A DNA stretch of 64,000 nt, taken from positions 18,910,001 to 18,974,000 of the forward strand of contig OY540812.1 of assembly GCA_961205875.1 (NCBI GenBank), written 5' to 3'. The stretch comes from Sialis fuliginosa. Its lineage: Eukaryota; Arthropoda; Insecta; Megaloptera; Sialidae. Numbering within the stretch: the first letter of the stretch is position 1; every line of letters begins with the position of its first letter. The translations under genes were made by a program, and so were the position numbers. This document shows positions 38,073 to 49,699 of the stretch, in pieces. The notes below the pieces were generated by a model. It ran no database searches, was not told the DNA's origin, and saw only the letters and a list, made by a program, of their open reading frames with translations.

Positions 38073-39050
38073 GGGAGTCATATCAGGAAGAACAAACTTG
38101 AACAGTTGATCAAGAAAAAAATTTCATATAAACATGTGTCTGGAAATTCTTCGCGAGGGAGCTACAGGATCTCAAATATTTTGTCTAAAATTAGTTTTTA
38201 TTTAATACTTTAAGAACCCATTGTGATACAATTATGAAATTTTATAATGAGTTTAGTATTAAAAACACATATTAATACTAAATCGATTATAAAAAGAAAG
38301 ATCGAGTGAAAATTTTGAAATCGGAGAACAATTTTTCTTAAAAAAAAATGATCGCAGAGCTTTTCGTATTTTCGATAATAAAACAACTCATAACAAAGAT
38401 AGAACGCATTTTATTCATTATTGAATAAAAATCACTATTGCCATGGACAACTAAAATATTTTCGTAAGTCGACGCGTCAGCCAAAACTACAACAATCACT
38501 CGAGTGCAATATTAAAAAGCCAAGTAAGCTTAGGAAAAATGAATGGTTGATGTTTAAAATTTTTATATTTATTTAAAATTTGTTGCTTATTTTGTTAATG
38601 TATAACAGCAATTCTGGCTTTAGGAAGGGAGGCTGGGTGACTGCTCGGGGTGCCAGTTCAGAAGGGGCGGCGGATGGCCACACGGAGAAAAACTTAGCTT
38701 GAATTATAGTAAATTTTTTTTATAAATAAATTAAGAACAAAAAAAAATAGATATAACTCAAAGAGTCAACTGGCCGAACTGGCCCCATACATCTCTGGTC
38801 TAAATAATCATTGTTTGATACTGGAAATCGATAACACGTATAATACTAAACCGGATATCAAATTTAAGTATTGTATTACAATGGGTTCTGAAAATATTAA
38901 ATAAAAACTAATTTGAGACAAAATCTTTGAGAGTCTGTAGCTCCCTCTCATGAAGAGTTTCCAGACACATGTTTATTTGAACTTTTTTGCTTGAAATTTT
39001 TTTTTAAATAAACTGTTCAAAGTTCCATCTGCATGATATGACTCTCCCTA
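38073..39050 (+). mobile_element. Family-B non-autonomous DNA element with about 180-bp inverted ends
   Basis: The left end GGGAGTCATATCAGGAAGAA and the right end (GCATGATATGACTCTCCCTA) are inverted. The match continues inward through ACATGTGTCTGGAAA, GAGGGAGCTACAG, TTAGTTTTTATTTAAT and CCCATTGTGATACAA against the reverse complement of about 38880-39040. The middle carries the CCACACGGAGAAAA and GGGAGGCTGGGTGACTG segments also found at 34870-34930 and 48540-48620. No transposase was seen. Confidence 0.65.
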
Positions 39051-39463
39051 TATACGAAAGATTTTCGAAAATTTCCAATTGTTATGGTGTAAAAATAAGA
39101 CTTGTTCTTAATTTTTTAATAATACTGTAGCCCTACATATGTTTTCCTCAAAAATATTTCCTGTTTCCGAGAATAACCTCTCCGAATATACTGATGCATA
39201 CGATCTGAACTTATTGTTAGCTAATATAGTATTAAGATAATGCAGTATTGTGATTTATCACATTTATAATTTGACACTAAAAATGTAATTAGATTCGATC
39301 AAGAACAACGTATGATATACAAACAATTTAGATTTGTAAAAAATAATATTTTTTTATAATATCATGTAGGAGGACTCGACGCCTTTACTATTGATATAGA
39401 AATACCATATAAAATAATGGTATATTAATTCAAGATAATAATCTATGTAGATAACATACATAT
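38290..39463 (-). repeat. Right arm of the 1-kb inverted duplication
   Basis: This is the inverse partner of 34300-35270. The match continues beyond the family-B element into flanking sequence (39054-39463) up to ATCTATGTAGATAACATACA. It includes about 200 bp (38705-38880) absent from the left arm. Near both arms a GGTACACCCCTA motif appears in the same, not inverted, orientation (35300 and 39549). Confidence 0.8.
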
Positions 39464-39709
39464 ATTGTTGAAATTATTATTTTTAATTGCAATAGAATTA
39501 TTTTTTTTAAATTCCGGTTCCGGTCGGAATTGAAAATTCTAGTTTTGGTACACCCCTAGTATAATTAACGTCCTGTGAGTAGTTATTAAAAATATTTGTA
39601 GGTGAATAGTTAAATAAACTAAAAATATTAAATATTATAAATCATGAAAACAAAAAATGATTTATTTTGACATCTTTCAGTATGACCATATAATCATAAT
39701 AAAATCTTA

Positions 39710-39990
39710 AGACGCTACTTACACCAAACCCCTAAAACATACCAAACACTCTTATTTACTCCTGCAAGTAAACCTCCACTGTTTCGTGGGTATGCGGTAC
39801 AAGAAATGGGGCGCTTGGGGGGCGTGAGAGTGGGGGTAAAGAGAACGCACAAAGCCAGCAACAAGTTTAATGTATTCAAACGCACAAACGCTCGACACAT
39901 CAGTAAATAAACACGGATCCATGTCATTTGAGTTGCTGTTTGCGGTTTCACTTCATTGGTGGCGGCGCGCGAGAGACCTCTGACGGGATT
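39710..39990 (-). promoter_or_regulatory. CpG-rich block, possible minus-strand promoter and first exon
   Basis: The block is unusually rich in G, C and CpG (GTGGCGGCGCGCGAGAGACC, GGGGCGCTTGGGGGGCGTGA). On the minus strand an ATG at 39927 opens a frame to 39715 with a hydrophobic stretch (LNTLNLLLALCVLFTPTLT) like a signal peptide or membrane segment. A GTGTAAGT donor-like site lies at its 3' end. No partner exon is recognised, so this is only a candidate; an old CpG-rich element end is the alternative. Confidence 0.2.
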
Positions 39991-40073
39991 TGATACAAAC
40001 TTTATATTATGACAACGTGTTATATCACATCAATGTTATGCGAGGTTTACATACGCACGAATAGCTTCTCCCC

Positions 40074-40403
40074 TTGTGCCGAATATGCGGCATTGTGGCA
40101 GTAGTCTCAAAACTTTTCACGTTTGAGGCTTTCACAGTGTTTTTTAATATAAGAAATCCGTGCATGTATTTTGAAATCAGTAAAATCAATATGGTAGCTT
40201 CTATGAGCAAATACTTAAAAGGGCAATATTTTAAAAATAATGGCATTATAAAACTTAATTTATGTACTTCGCATAAGACGAGACCGGGACGAAGCCAAGA
40301 CGAGAATCTATTTTCAAATATTTCGCTGAGACTATTAGATCCGTTGATGAATGTAATGGTTGAAACAAGATCGGTTTCAAGTTTGGCTGAAATACGACTG
40401 TAA
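40074..40403 (+). other. Unrecognised 109-codon open frame
   Basis: The frame starts MCRICGIVAVVSKLFTFEAF and ends just before AATAATAAATTC. Composition is mixed and locally less AT-rich than its surroundings, but I see no domain. A 73-codon frame overlaps on the other strand. It could be an exon, an old ORF fragment or chance. Confidence 0.15.
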
Positions 40404-40503
40404 TAATAAATTCAACTAGGTGTTTTCCATACGCGTATATATTTGTAACAGTTCACATTATAATAAATACTAGTATCGCCTATGGTCGAAATTCGACCAA
40501 TAT

Positions 40504-40567
40504 TTTACCTGCCTTAACGGCAACATACAGATATGATTTTTTTGTGCATATCTATGGCACAGTACCT
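40504..40567 (+). repeat. 64-bp direct repeat, unit 1
   Basis: TTTACCTGCCTTAACGGCAA, then CATACA, GATTTTTTTGTGCA, ATCTAT and CACAGTACCT recur 205 bases downstream with few changes. The preceding GGTCGAAATTCGACC palindrome occurs only here. Confidence 0.85.
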
Positions 40568-40708
40568 AACTAACCTGCTTTTACAACAAAAAACCTAAAA
40601 CTATTTATTTTAGCCGCTTGGTGGCGTTGGGAGTATTGCTATGCTGTTGAACGATGCAAGGGGAAATAAACAGCGAGAGGGAAAATCATGTGTGTATGTT
40701 AACTTTAG

Positions 40709-40772
40709 TTTACCTGCCTTAACGGCAACATACACACGTGATTTTTTTGTGCACATCTATATCACAGTACCT
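40709..40772 (+). repeat. 64-bp direct repeat, unit 2
   Basis: Second copy of the 40504-40567 unit, with ACACACGTG in place of the first copy's ACAGATATG. It probably marks a tandem duplication of a roughly 205-bp segment, or the ends of an old insertion. Confidence 0.85.
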
Positions 40773-42435
40773 TTCGAATGATATAACTTTCATTCACCTC
40801 CTTTTATAATAAATACTAAAAAAACGTATGTCAATTTTTGTCGTACGTTTATTATTGGTTTCTAAATAAAAGCTTAATTAAGTATTTGATCATATTGTTA
40901 GTTCAGAATAATTTTTCTACAGTTGGAATCCGCATAATATAATATGATATTATTTAAATGAAAAAAATAAGAGTGGCAATATGAGTGTATTATAAATACC
41001 ATGTGACCTTTATTTTCGAAATATACGATATCAATATCGTTTTAATTTTTGAGTAAATATACACAAAGTTTCTATGAACACGTTTTTTTTATTTTTTTTT
41101 GTTTACAAAACACTGATGTCGATTGGTTTTAGACCTCTTCGGGCAGTTTTTTATTTTTATTTCAATACCATTCACGAGAAAATAAAGCCTTAACTTTGGA
41201 GTATCTATTTGTATTACGTAAGCCATAGAATACGTAGAATCTTCTATAATATCATTTAATATTTATTCTACAGACCAAAAATATTTTATACGCAGTTTCC
41301 AAAATATTTACAACATGTTAGTAGAGCACACCTAAATAAGAGTTAGACAACACTGGTTTAGAATAAGGGAGCAGACGGGTTAAAGGTGTTATGATTTTGT
41401 GCCGCCTTATTTGTTACATTAATTCTTACATAATACACGTTGATTTCTATTTAAGATAGTGCTAAAAGTTATGATTTAATTTTTTTTCTAATAAAACTTT
41501 TATTATAGCGTATGCGATAAGCAACAGATTTATATTTTGTTGCATTATAAACATTGCAAATTTTTTATGATTTGCTTATTAATATAACTATTTAAAAAAA
41601 TTGTCATGTGATCTTTTGTATACCTATCCACTTTATTACAATTAATTCTGGCTAGATGATAAAAGATATAAAAAATGAATGTAACATAAATTATAGAAAA
41701 AACGTTCTTTATAATCCCATAGCATAAGTATAAATATTTCTTTCTATTGTAGCGTTTTTCTAATTATTTTACACTGTCGGTTCAATTATCCTTTAATTGG
41801 AAGGTTGGAACAGACCTCAGGAGCAAGAAACGTACATCAAAATACAAATAGTTATAAGAATATATTTATAAATAAGATATATCAAATTTCACTTACATTG
41901 AGCGTTTTCCAATAACTACACTAAACATTAACTTACTAATTACACAATAACAAAATTTTTCACTAGCACTTATATATTACACTTAACGAATTAACCTATA
42001 TCTATCTCGCTACCACAGGGCCTGTATACCTTAACGTGAATTACAGCGTTAAAGGGCAAAAATAATTAAAAAACAGTTTAGATATAACTTTGAGCACTTT
42101 TTAAAATTTATAAATCTTGTCTTCAAGACACTGTGATAACGACTGATTCTATTCTCCTCTACTCGTTTGTCTCTACGCATGTATTACGTAATGTCCCTTT
42201 TTGAAAATTGTAATCAACAGAAACATTTAACCAAAGGGATTACGTAATACTATAGTAGCTATCGCTTACAATTTAGCAGAATATAATATTAAAATATTAA
42301 AAGTATAAGTAATTAAACATCTTTTTTTTAGTTATTTGATCAGTTATGTATAATAAAATTGGACGTAAATTATATAAAATCACGTTCTCTATAACTGTTA
42401 TTATAAACATTTTTTTTTTGTTATAACCCATTTCG

Positions 42436-43077
42436 AGGGTGTGCCAAAAAAATCAACTAATTTTTTTTTCAAAAAGTTCTTGAAATTTTGTTAGAAGATA
42501 TCAAAATAAAAATTCAGTCAAAATTTGAGCCCTTAATATCAATATTTAGAGGTCGCGAACTGAATTTTTCGATTTTTCATTTAATTAACACGGAAAAAAA
42601 ATTTCTAGAAAGTTTGGATTTTTATTTCTCTCGATTGAACGAACTCCATCGAACGAACAATCAATATTCTTACAGGAAATTGAACGCTGAATAAAAAAGG
42701 TCTCTTATCATTTTTTGAAAAATTCAATCCTCCGAAAGTTTTTTTGCAATAAGCTCAACTTCAACCTTGAATAACTTTCGGAGGATTGAATTTTTCAAAA
42801 AATGATGAGAGACCTTTTTTATTCAGCGTTCAATTTCCTGTAAGAATATTGATTGTTCGTTCGATGGAGTTCGTTCAATCGAGAGAAATAAAAATCCAAA
42901 CTTTCTAGAAATTTGTTTCCGTGTTAATTAAATGAAAAATCGAAAAATTCAGTTCGCGACCTCTAAATATTGATATTAAGGGCTCAAATTTTGACTGAAT
43001 TTTTATTTTGATATCTTCTAACGAAATTTCAAGAACTTTTTGAAAAAAAAAATTAGTTGATTTTTTTGGCACACCCT
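42436..43077. mobile_element. 642-bp hairpin element with 305-bp arms
   Basis: The arms at 42436-42740 and 42773-43077 are equal in length and almost identical in inverted orientation, with a 32-bp loop. The ends read AGGGTGTGCCAAAAAAATCA. TA-type flanks are not conserved on the left (GA) but are present on the right. A 68-codon frame in the left arm (42488-42694) is arm sequence only. The near identity of the arms points to recent formation, gene conversion or recent insertion. It shares the (A)GRGTGNGCCAA terminus with the hairpin at 60206-60685. Confidence 0.85.
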
Positions 43078-43079
43078 AA

Positions 43080-43885
43080 CTACTTACTTATTAATATTTT
43101 TTAAATAAATTATATTGTAGATAATAATAGTTTTCACAGCCATATCCTAAGGAATAGATAAGAAAAGCTATGTGATAATTAATCGAATGCGTTTTCTTAC
43201 ATTAAAACACTTTGTTAGCCAAAATAAAAAAACACGTTTTTAATGTTTTCGATGTACTACGTGTGTGCAAAATTTCAAGAATATTACTTGGGTAGTTTTA
43301 CTTGTCAGTTAAAAGTTTTTGATAAATCGAAAAGGACTACAAACATTCATAATAAAGTTAATGAGGTTAAAGATTGAAAGATTTATCGAAAAACTAGATT
43401 GGTAAAGAGAAATCATTTTCAAATAACTGTACAAGCTTGCTAAATTGAACACCATGAAAACTAGTTTGCTGGTTAAATACTAAATTCGTCTCACTATTAA
43501 ACAAACACAGAAAAACACATTACCCTTTTGCATTGAGCAGTCGAGTAATATAGAACTATTTTTGATTAAATGAACTACAGATAGAGTACGAGTATAAACA
43601 TGTCTAATTACCATAAACGTGCGAATGTAATTAAAAACCGTTTAACTTTAGAATACGCCTTGGAGACCATTGAACAAAAAAAAACTTCTAATCACTGAGT
43701 TTGTTTTATAAGCAAATATCTTATTATCGAACTTATACTGTACATATATTTTATATAATTCGTACATACTCGTATATATGGCTTTATAAGAAATGAAAAC
43801 TTATAAAAATAAAAGGAAGTTGATTAAAAGTTAATTAACATTTCATATTAAATTATTAACTAATTTACGTATTTATTAAAATTTT
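43080..43885. other. AT-rich non-coding DNA
   Basis: Nothing is recognised before the Helitron end at 43930. Confidence 0.5.
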
Positions 43886-43889
43886 ATTT

Positions 43890-43930
43890 CGTAATAAACA
43901 TGAGCGAAGTCGCAGGGAATTTTTAGCTAG
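43890..43930 (+). mobile_element. Helitron-like 3' terminus (decayed)
   Basis: ATGAGCGAAGTCGCAGGGAA followed by TTTTTAGCTAG and a host T matches the insect Helitron 3' pattern of GAGCGAAG(C/T)CGC, a short spacer and CTAG. The hairpin arms are eroded, and I could not place a TC start upstream. Confidence 0.45.
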
Positions 43931-43934
43931 TAAA

Positions 43935-44615
43935 TTAATATGGTTTGATAAAAACCCAATCGTATTTGGAAATTAAAAATTATCCTGGTCTGTATTAAAT
44001 TTCCGTTAATTAACCAGCTTGGTTTTTTATTAGTTTATTATTTATAATACTTATATTTCATAAATTAACAAAATTTTACATAGACCTTAGATAATAGCAC
44101 GGTATCCCTAACACATATTTTGTGCGTGTAATAAAATATTTTGTGCAAATTCCATTGTACGTTAGCACGGAATGACCGTCAAAACTGAGCAAGATAAATA
44201 TCCGGGCGCACAAATCCGTTACAACACTTTACACACACATAAACACAATACATCTGGTTGTAATCCTGTTGGAGAAGTGTCACTGTAATACACTAAGCAC
44301 TCAACTCTACCGATTTCATTTGCAGCCAAGAAGGAATTCATTACAATTAATATTTTCTCCACGTGATAATTGTGTGTTCGTACGCGTTGCGTGTAATGAA
44401 GGGATTTGGTTATGTCTTGTGATAGAAAATTAAGCCGAAAGTTTAAATTAAGGTTGGATAAAAACATATAGACTAAAATCCGGTTTCAAGATCAGTGAAA
44501 TACGAAACTAATGAAAAATATTGCTATTAATTAATGGGAACAAATTAAACGCGCACTATTTTAAATGAAATGAGAAATAGTGAAGAGCATTTAATAAACT
44601 ATTCTAACACTTAAT
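43935..44615. other. AT-rich non-coding DNA
   Basis: An 82-codon minus-strand frame (44219-44467) is present in a slightly less AT-rich patch. It matches nothing I know. Confidence 0.4.
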
Positions 44616-44620
44616 AAATT

Positions 44621-45140
44621 ATTGTAGCATTTGCAAATAATCAATATTATTTACAAATACATTATTCTAAACATAAAATATGATATTAAAAAAAATTTGT
44701 ATTTTATTAGAACATCAACTCGATTTATAAAATATTATATAAATACATGATATTGCTCATTTAGTTCAAATCTCACCAACCTAATACTCATTTAGCCATT
44801 TTAAAGAGCAATTTTTTTATGTGTAATTTTATTTCTTTAATGTATGTACCTATAAGTATTTGTATTTTAGCAATAGTTAATATAAACTAACGTTAAGAAA
44901 ATACTTTTTGTTTATTAAAGAAATAAAATTACACATAAAAAAATTTCTCCTTAAAATGGCTAAATGAGTATAAGGTTGGTGAGATTTGTACTAAATGAGC
45001 AATATCATGTATTTATATAATATTTTATAAATCGTACAGAGTTGATGTTCTAATAAAATACAAAATTATTTTTAATATCACATTTTATGTTTAGAATAAT
45101 GCATTTGTAAATAATATTGATTATTTACAAATGCTACAAT
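44621..45140. mobile_element. 520-bp hairpin element with arms of about 225 bp
   Basis: The arms at 44621-44841 and 44914-45140 are inverted copies, from ATTGTAGCATTTGCAAATAA at the left end to TTATTTACAAATGCTACAAT at the right. They are AT-rich with no coding frame, and a loop of about 72 bp separates them. No clear target duplication was found. Confidence 0.85.
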
Positions 45141-45144
45141 ACAC

Positions 45145-46600
45145 ATAAAAAATTTCCTATGGAGTTTTCAGGAAATATACCTACATCTGGACATGTTCTA
45201 ATCACTGTTTTTTGGCACCTCATATATTTTTCCGAATTTTACACCAGTAAAAAATGTTACGTTACCTGGACTATTAGAATAATGCTCAGAATTCAAAATG
45301 TTATTGCTCAAATACAATATATTTAATGCGCAAAGTATATTAAATATTGCGCGCTTAAATACTACCCTTAATTAATTAAACATTTATTACTACTTTTAAG
45401 TGTGATTTTTTTTAATTAATAAAAAAACACTTTTATTTAAAGCACTTCTCTCTACGACTTTTCACTAATATGACGTTTTCGACCCAACAGCTATAAATAG
45501 ACTTTCAATGCAATTTTACTGCCAGTCTGTATACCCACAACGTTTGTATTGTTTTCTAGGCCTAGCTCTATTCCACATAGTACACCTATAAACAACAAAA
45601 GACTAAATTCTTCAGCGATTTTCATATCAAAGCGATACGCGACAGTCGGTAACCTAATTCTACATATGATGGAGGTATTTCTATCGGTATGGGAATATCA
45701 GGTACATAGATGAAACGGCATGATTCAATTACTATTATTCAATTCATTCAATTGTTTTTCTAGGAAGAAATGTTACAAGTATTTCAACTATTTACCTAAT
45801 TTTCATAGAAATTAGCTCTCGATGTACTTACATATTATTAGAGTATAACGTTTTTTTTGTAGATAATATACATAATATACAGTATGAAATTATTTAAAAT
45901 GTAGAAGTGATTAATAAAAAAAATCTAGTTTAGAAGAAGCTAATTGTATAAATATTATACAAAATATATTACTCCTTTTAGTCAAACGTTATAAATACTA
46001 AAATATCATGCATATTAATATGACATCAACTACGCTCTTATTGAATCAAATGACATATAATTATGTTAACTAAATAAATATAAATACAGATTATATGTAT
46101 ATTGTACATATATTATATAAAAATAAATCTATAAATATCCTGTAATTAGGAAATTTATTCACCGGTTTAAAAACTACTATATTATAATACCATTATATAT
46201 TATTATTTTAATTCTATATAGAAAGCCATTAAAATAACGTAATTTACCAAAATCTATTTCCCATAATGACAATTCAAACACGTACCTAAAACAACATTAA
46301 CAAACATTACTGCGTAATCAAAACACGAAATAATAATATATAATTAAATTCAAATCAATTAATAAAAGTGTGATAACTCACGAGGGTGCCAATTTCTATC
46401 CACAATACCCATATAGTATCACACGCTATTTATGCATAAGCGATATAAAAATTAAAAGAGAATAAAAAACGTGTGTTAGAATAAAAAATAAATAAAAAAT
46501 AACGATTGCAAAGTATATAACGAGCGAACAAAACACAAAAGATCGTTACGTTCCATGACACTTGTATAATGTGGAAGAGCCGTGTTTGAAGAGAAGGGAA
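45145..46600. other. AT-rich non-coding DNA
   Basis: Nothing firm is seen. A CAGTGGCGGGGCTTG motif at 46603 looks like a lone hAT end. Confidence 0.45.
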
Positions 46601-46943
46601 CAGTGGCGGGGCTTGTACGGAGTGGAATTAAACAAAATTAACATCATTGTACCTGCATTCACTGTTCACATTTGAATATAAACAAATAAAAAACAACACA
46701 CGCATACCGTTTGTAATAAAAAAAATATCACTATATCATGAAGAAGTCATTTTTTAATAAAATGTCAAAAACCATATACTTAACTAAGTACTATAATTAT
46801 AAAGGAGGTGAGACGATGAGGGGCTATTCGGCTTCCGCTGAGGTTTACAATACCTCAATAATATTTAGTTATGTTATGGCTTATGTAGTCATACATTACA
46901 TACTTATTTATTTTTTCAAAATATCTCAAGAACGACGCATTCT

Positions 46944-47168
46944 ATGTAGGAAATTACAAAGGGGCCACGGTTGATACAAATGATAACTTTGTTCAAGACT
47001 CGGCCAAGGCTTGTCATACCAAGGCTGGCCCAGAGTTGGCCCAATCTTGGGTAAATAATAGGATATCAAAGCTCGGTATCTGAAGGTTGGTCTAAACGGG
47101 TACCAATATCGAAAAGGCAACACGTAACCCAATATTGGGCCCATCATCAAGGCTGGCATTTCCTACAT
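46944..47168. mobile_element. Short element with ATGTAGGAAAT inverted ends
   Basis: ATGTAGGAAAT at the left and ATTTCCTACAT at the right are exact inverted ends of 11 bp. The interior is GC-rich compared with its flanks and holds repeated TTGGCCCAA, CCCAATCTTGGG and CCCAATATTGGGCCC palindromes plus CAAGGCTGGC. This resembles insect MITEs built from short GGCCCAA motifs. The minus-strand 77-codon frame here is repeat translation. Confidence 0.55.
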
Positions 47169-47169
47169 G

Positions 47170-48370
47170 AGATGTTACGTGAAAATTGTATAGAATCTTT
47201 TTTGTACAGCATTGAATTTTTACTTTCATTTATACTTACTTCCTAAGATTAAAATCATCGACATGTGTTGTTCGATCATAAATTAAAAATACAGCAACCA
47301 AAATAAAACATGTGGTTTTTCAACAATTTTGATCATTAGACACAAGTTAAGGATTTATTTTTTTATTGTTATGGTAATGAAATAAAAAAATCTTTGTAAG
47401 TGTTTTCTTATACATGATTTTCCTTATGAGTACTCCAATATGATAATTACAATAAAATGGATAGAAAAAAATTGTATCAACGACAATAAATAACCTTATA
47501 TTTGTGTCTAGTCACAAATATATAAATAATTTGAATACAAAAATAAATTACTCCAAAAGTTTAGATAAATTTATTAGTGCTCGTTGTATATTATTAGGAA
47601 TAATAAATACTCTAATTGATACTATCATATCATCAATTAATTTACCATTACGATAAAAATAGCTAATCGTTGTCAAATATTGATTTGAAACTAAAATAAT
47701 ACATTTGTGCAGAGGCGTACAGTCTAGAACTAAAACTAGAAATTATTACTTACGGTAAATTGACAGTCATTTACATTAAATAATATATTTTATTTAGCTT
47801 TGGGAGCGTTCATTAATTATGTATGACTTTATAATGGTGGGGGGGGGGGTAAATCTTGAAGAATCCTGTTATGCTCTCGTGTGAGTTTGTTTGTTTGTGT
47901 GTGAGCAGAGTTGCAAAAGGTATAAGAACAATTTTTGATGAGAAATAATTTATTTATAAGAATATATGTACATAAGTACAAAGTATTTATCATACAGTTT
48001 TTTATATATTTTTTTATTTTATGAAAGGGTAAGGCGTCTCTTCTGTTCTTGATGGGAAGGATACAGTCTGTTTAAATTCTTTACGATACAAGATGGCTTC
48101 AATATTCACAAACGAGATCTAGACGATATTGTCATTGGTAAATTTTGAGGCGAGACTTCAGTTCCCGTCTCGTGATCAGGCCTTTATATAAGTCGTGAAT
48201 CACGGTTGTGCACTACAAAAGAAATATAGCATTATTAATTCTTCTTAGGTTCATAATCGTACACCACGTTTAACTATTTGTAGTTCACGATCGTAATTCA
48301 CGGCATATGTATTCCTGTCTTAATTCTGTCTTACGTATTATAATGTATAAGTATTACTTTAAAAAAATTA
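47170..48370. other. AT-rich DNA with a poly-G run
   Basis: A run of ten or more G lies near 47840-47849. A slightly GC-richer patch at 48020-48300 is unrecognised. Confidence 0.45.
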
Positions 48371-48380
48371 AATGTTTATA

Positions 48381-49088
48381 CAGGGTGAGTCATATCAGGT
48401 TCAACAAACTTTTTTTAAACGATCACAAAGCTTCTCATATCTTCGATATTTATTGTTCCCCAATTGCTCCGATATATTCTCCACTTACTGGAGAATATAA
48501 GCTTTGTGATTGTTTAAAAAAAAATCTACTAGAATTGAAGCTAAATTATTCTCCGTGTGGCCATCTGCCATCCCTTCTGAACTGGTACCCTGAGTGTTCG
48601 CCCAGTCTCCCTCCCTAAAACCGACATTGCTGTTATACATTAACAAAATAAAAAAACGAATTTTAATAACTAAAAAAATTTCAAACATCAACCATTCTTT
48701 TTTCCAAAGCTTACTTGACTTTAACTTAATATAATAATGAATAAAATGCGTTGTGTCTTTGTTATGAGTTGTTTTATTATCGAAGATACGAGAAGCTCGT
48801 TTTTTAAAGAAGAAGTGTTCTCCGATTTCAAAATTTTCACTCGATCTTTCCGTTTCAAGTCACAAATTTTATAACTGATTTATTATTAATACGTGTTTTA
48901 TACTAAAGCGATTATAAAATTTTATAACTGTATCACAATAGGTTGTCAAAATATTAAATAAAAACTAATTTTAGGCTAAATCATCCCTCATAAAGAATTT
49001 CTGGACACATGTTTATATGAACATTTTTCTTGAAATATTTTTCTCGATCAATGGTTCATGTTTATTCCACCTGATATAACTCATTCTG
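48381..49088. mobile_element. Family-B non-autonomous DNA element, TATA target
   Basis: The ends CAGGGTGAGTCATATCAGG and (reverse complement of the right end) CAGAATGAGTTATATCAGG are inverted and flanked by TATA on both sides. The interior matches the copies at 34733-35270 and 38073-39050 (CTCCGTGTGGCCATC, CAGTCTCCCTCCCTAAA, GAAGATACGAGAAGCT). It adds a GATCACAAAGCTTCTCATAT hairpin near the left end. The plus-strand 103-codon frame within it is not recognised. The TA-rich target and CAGGG-type ends suggest a Tc1/mariner-superfamily helper. Confidence 0.75.
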
Positions 49089-49454
49089 TATAGTTATACA
49101 AAATTATAATATTAATGGAATTCTCACTCGATGTTAAAAAGCTGGTTTCAATGATAAATAAAATAAACACCATGCATCTCTTTATCTAGAACAGTATTTC
49201 CTATATTCATAATATGCACGAATTACTTTTAAGACTTCGATATTACCGACATATTCAACTTTTGACAAAAAAAATTGGTATTAAAAGGAAACGATATTAT
49301 AACAAATACATAACGTGTAATCCTTCAAACCTAGCTACCCAGCAGGACAAATCTACATCATATTTGCATCATATTTAACTCACGCTCATTACTACTTGCA
49401 GCAACTTTGGGCGCCTTATGACTGCGCACCTGGATGTAAACTTTACTGCATATT

Positions 49455-49690
49455 ATGAATTTACGCAATTTTTAAGTATTATTTGAATCATTTTTGCCCA
49501 AATAAATGATAAATTTGTAAATGATGAAAAATTGAACAAATGGTGTAATGTAAAGTTTGCATAGACATGAAGTAAATCTATTTACAATTACTATTTAAAG
49601 TAATATTTGAATCATATTTGGCCAAACAAATAATGAAAAATTTAACTCATGGGATGATGTAAAATTTGCATAGATATGAAGTTTAACTAA
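49455..49690 (+). repeat. Two imperfect 115-bp tandem units in an insect-type repeat
   Basis: The segments 49455-49570 and 49577-49690 share TATTTGAATCAT, GCCAAA/GCCCAAA, AAATGATGAAAAATT, GATGTAAA(G/A)TTTGCATAGA and ATGAAGT. Upstream 49330-49400 has CAAATCTACATCATATTTGC and AACTCACGC in the opposite sense, so the whole block may be a larger element. Confidence 0.6.
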
Positions 49691-49699
49691 TTACTCAAA

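Larger units (their letters stand above)
40410..42430. other. AT-rich DNA with one pair of direct repeats
   Basis: Apart from the direct repeats at 40504-40567 and 40709-40772, nothing is recognised. Confidence 0.5.

Noticed and set aside
42488-42694. 68-codon frame as a gene
   Set aside because: It lies entirely in the left arm of the hairpin element; the frame is lost in its mirror arm and it has no recognised domain.
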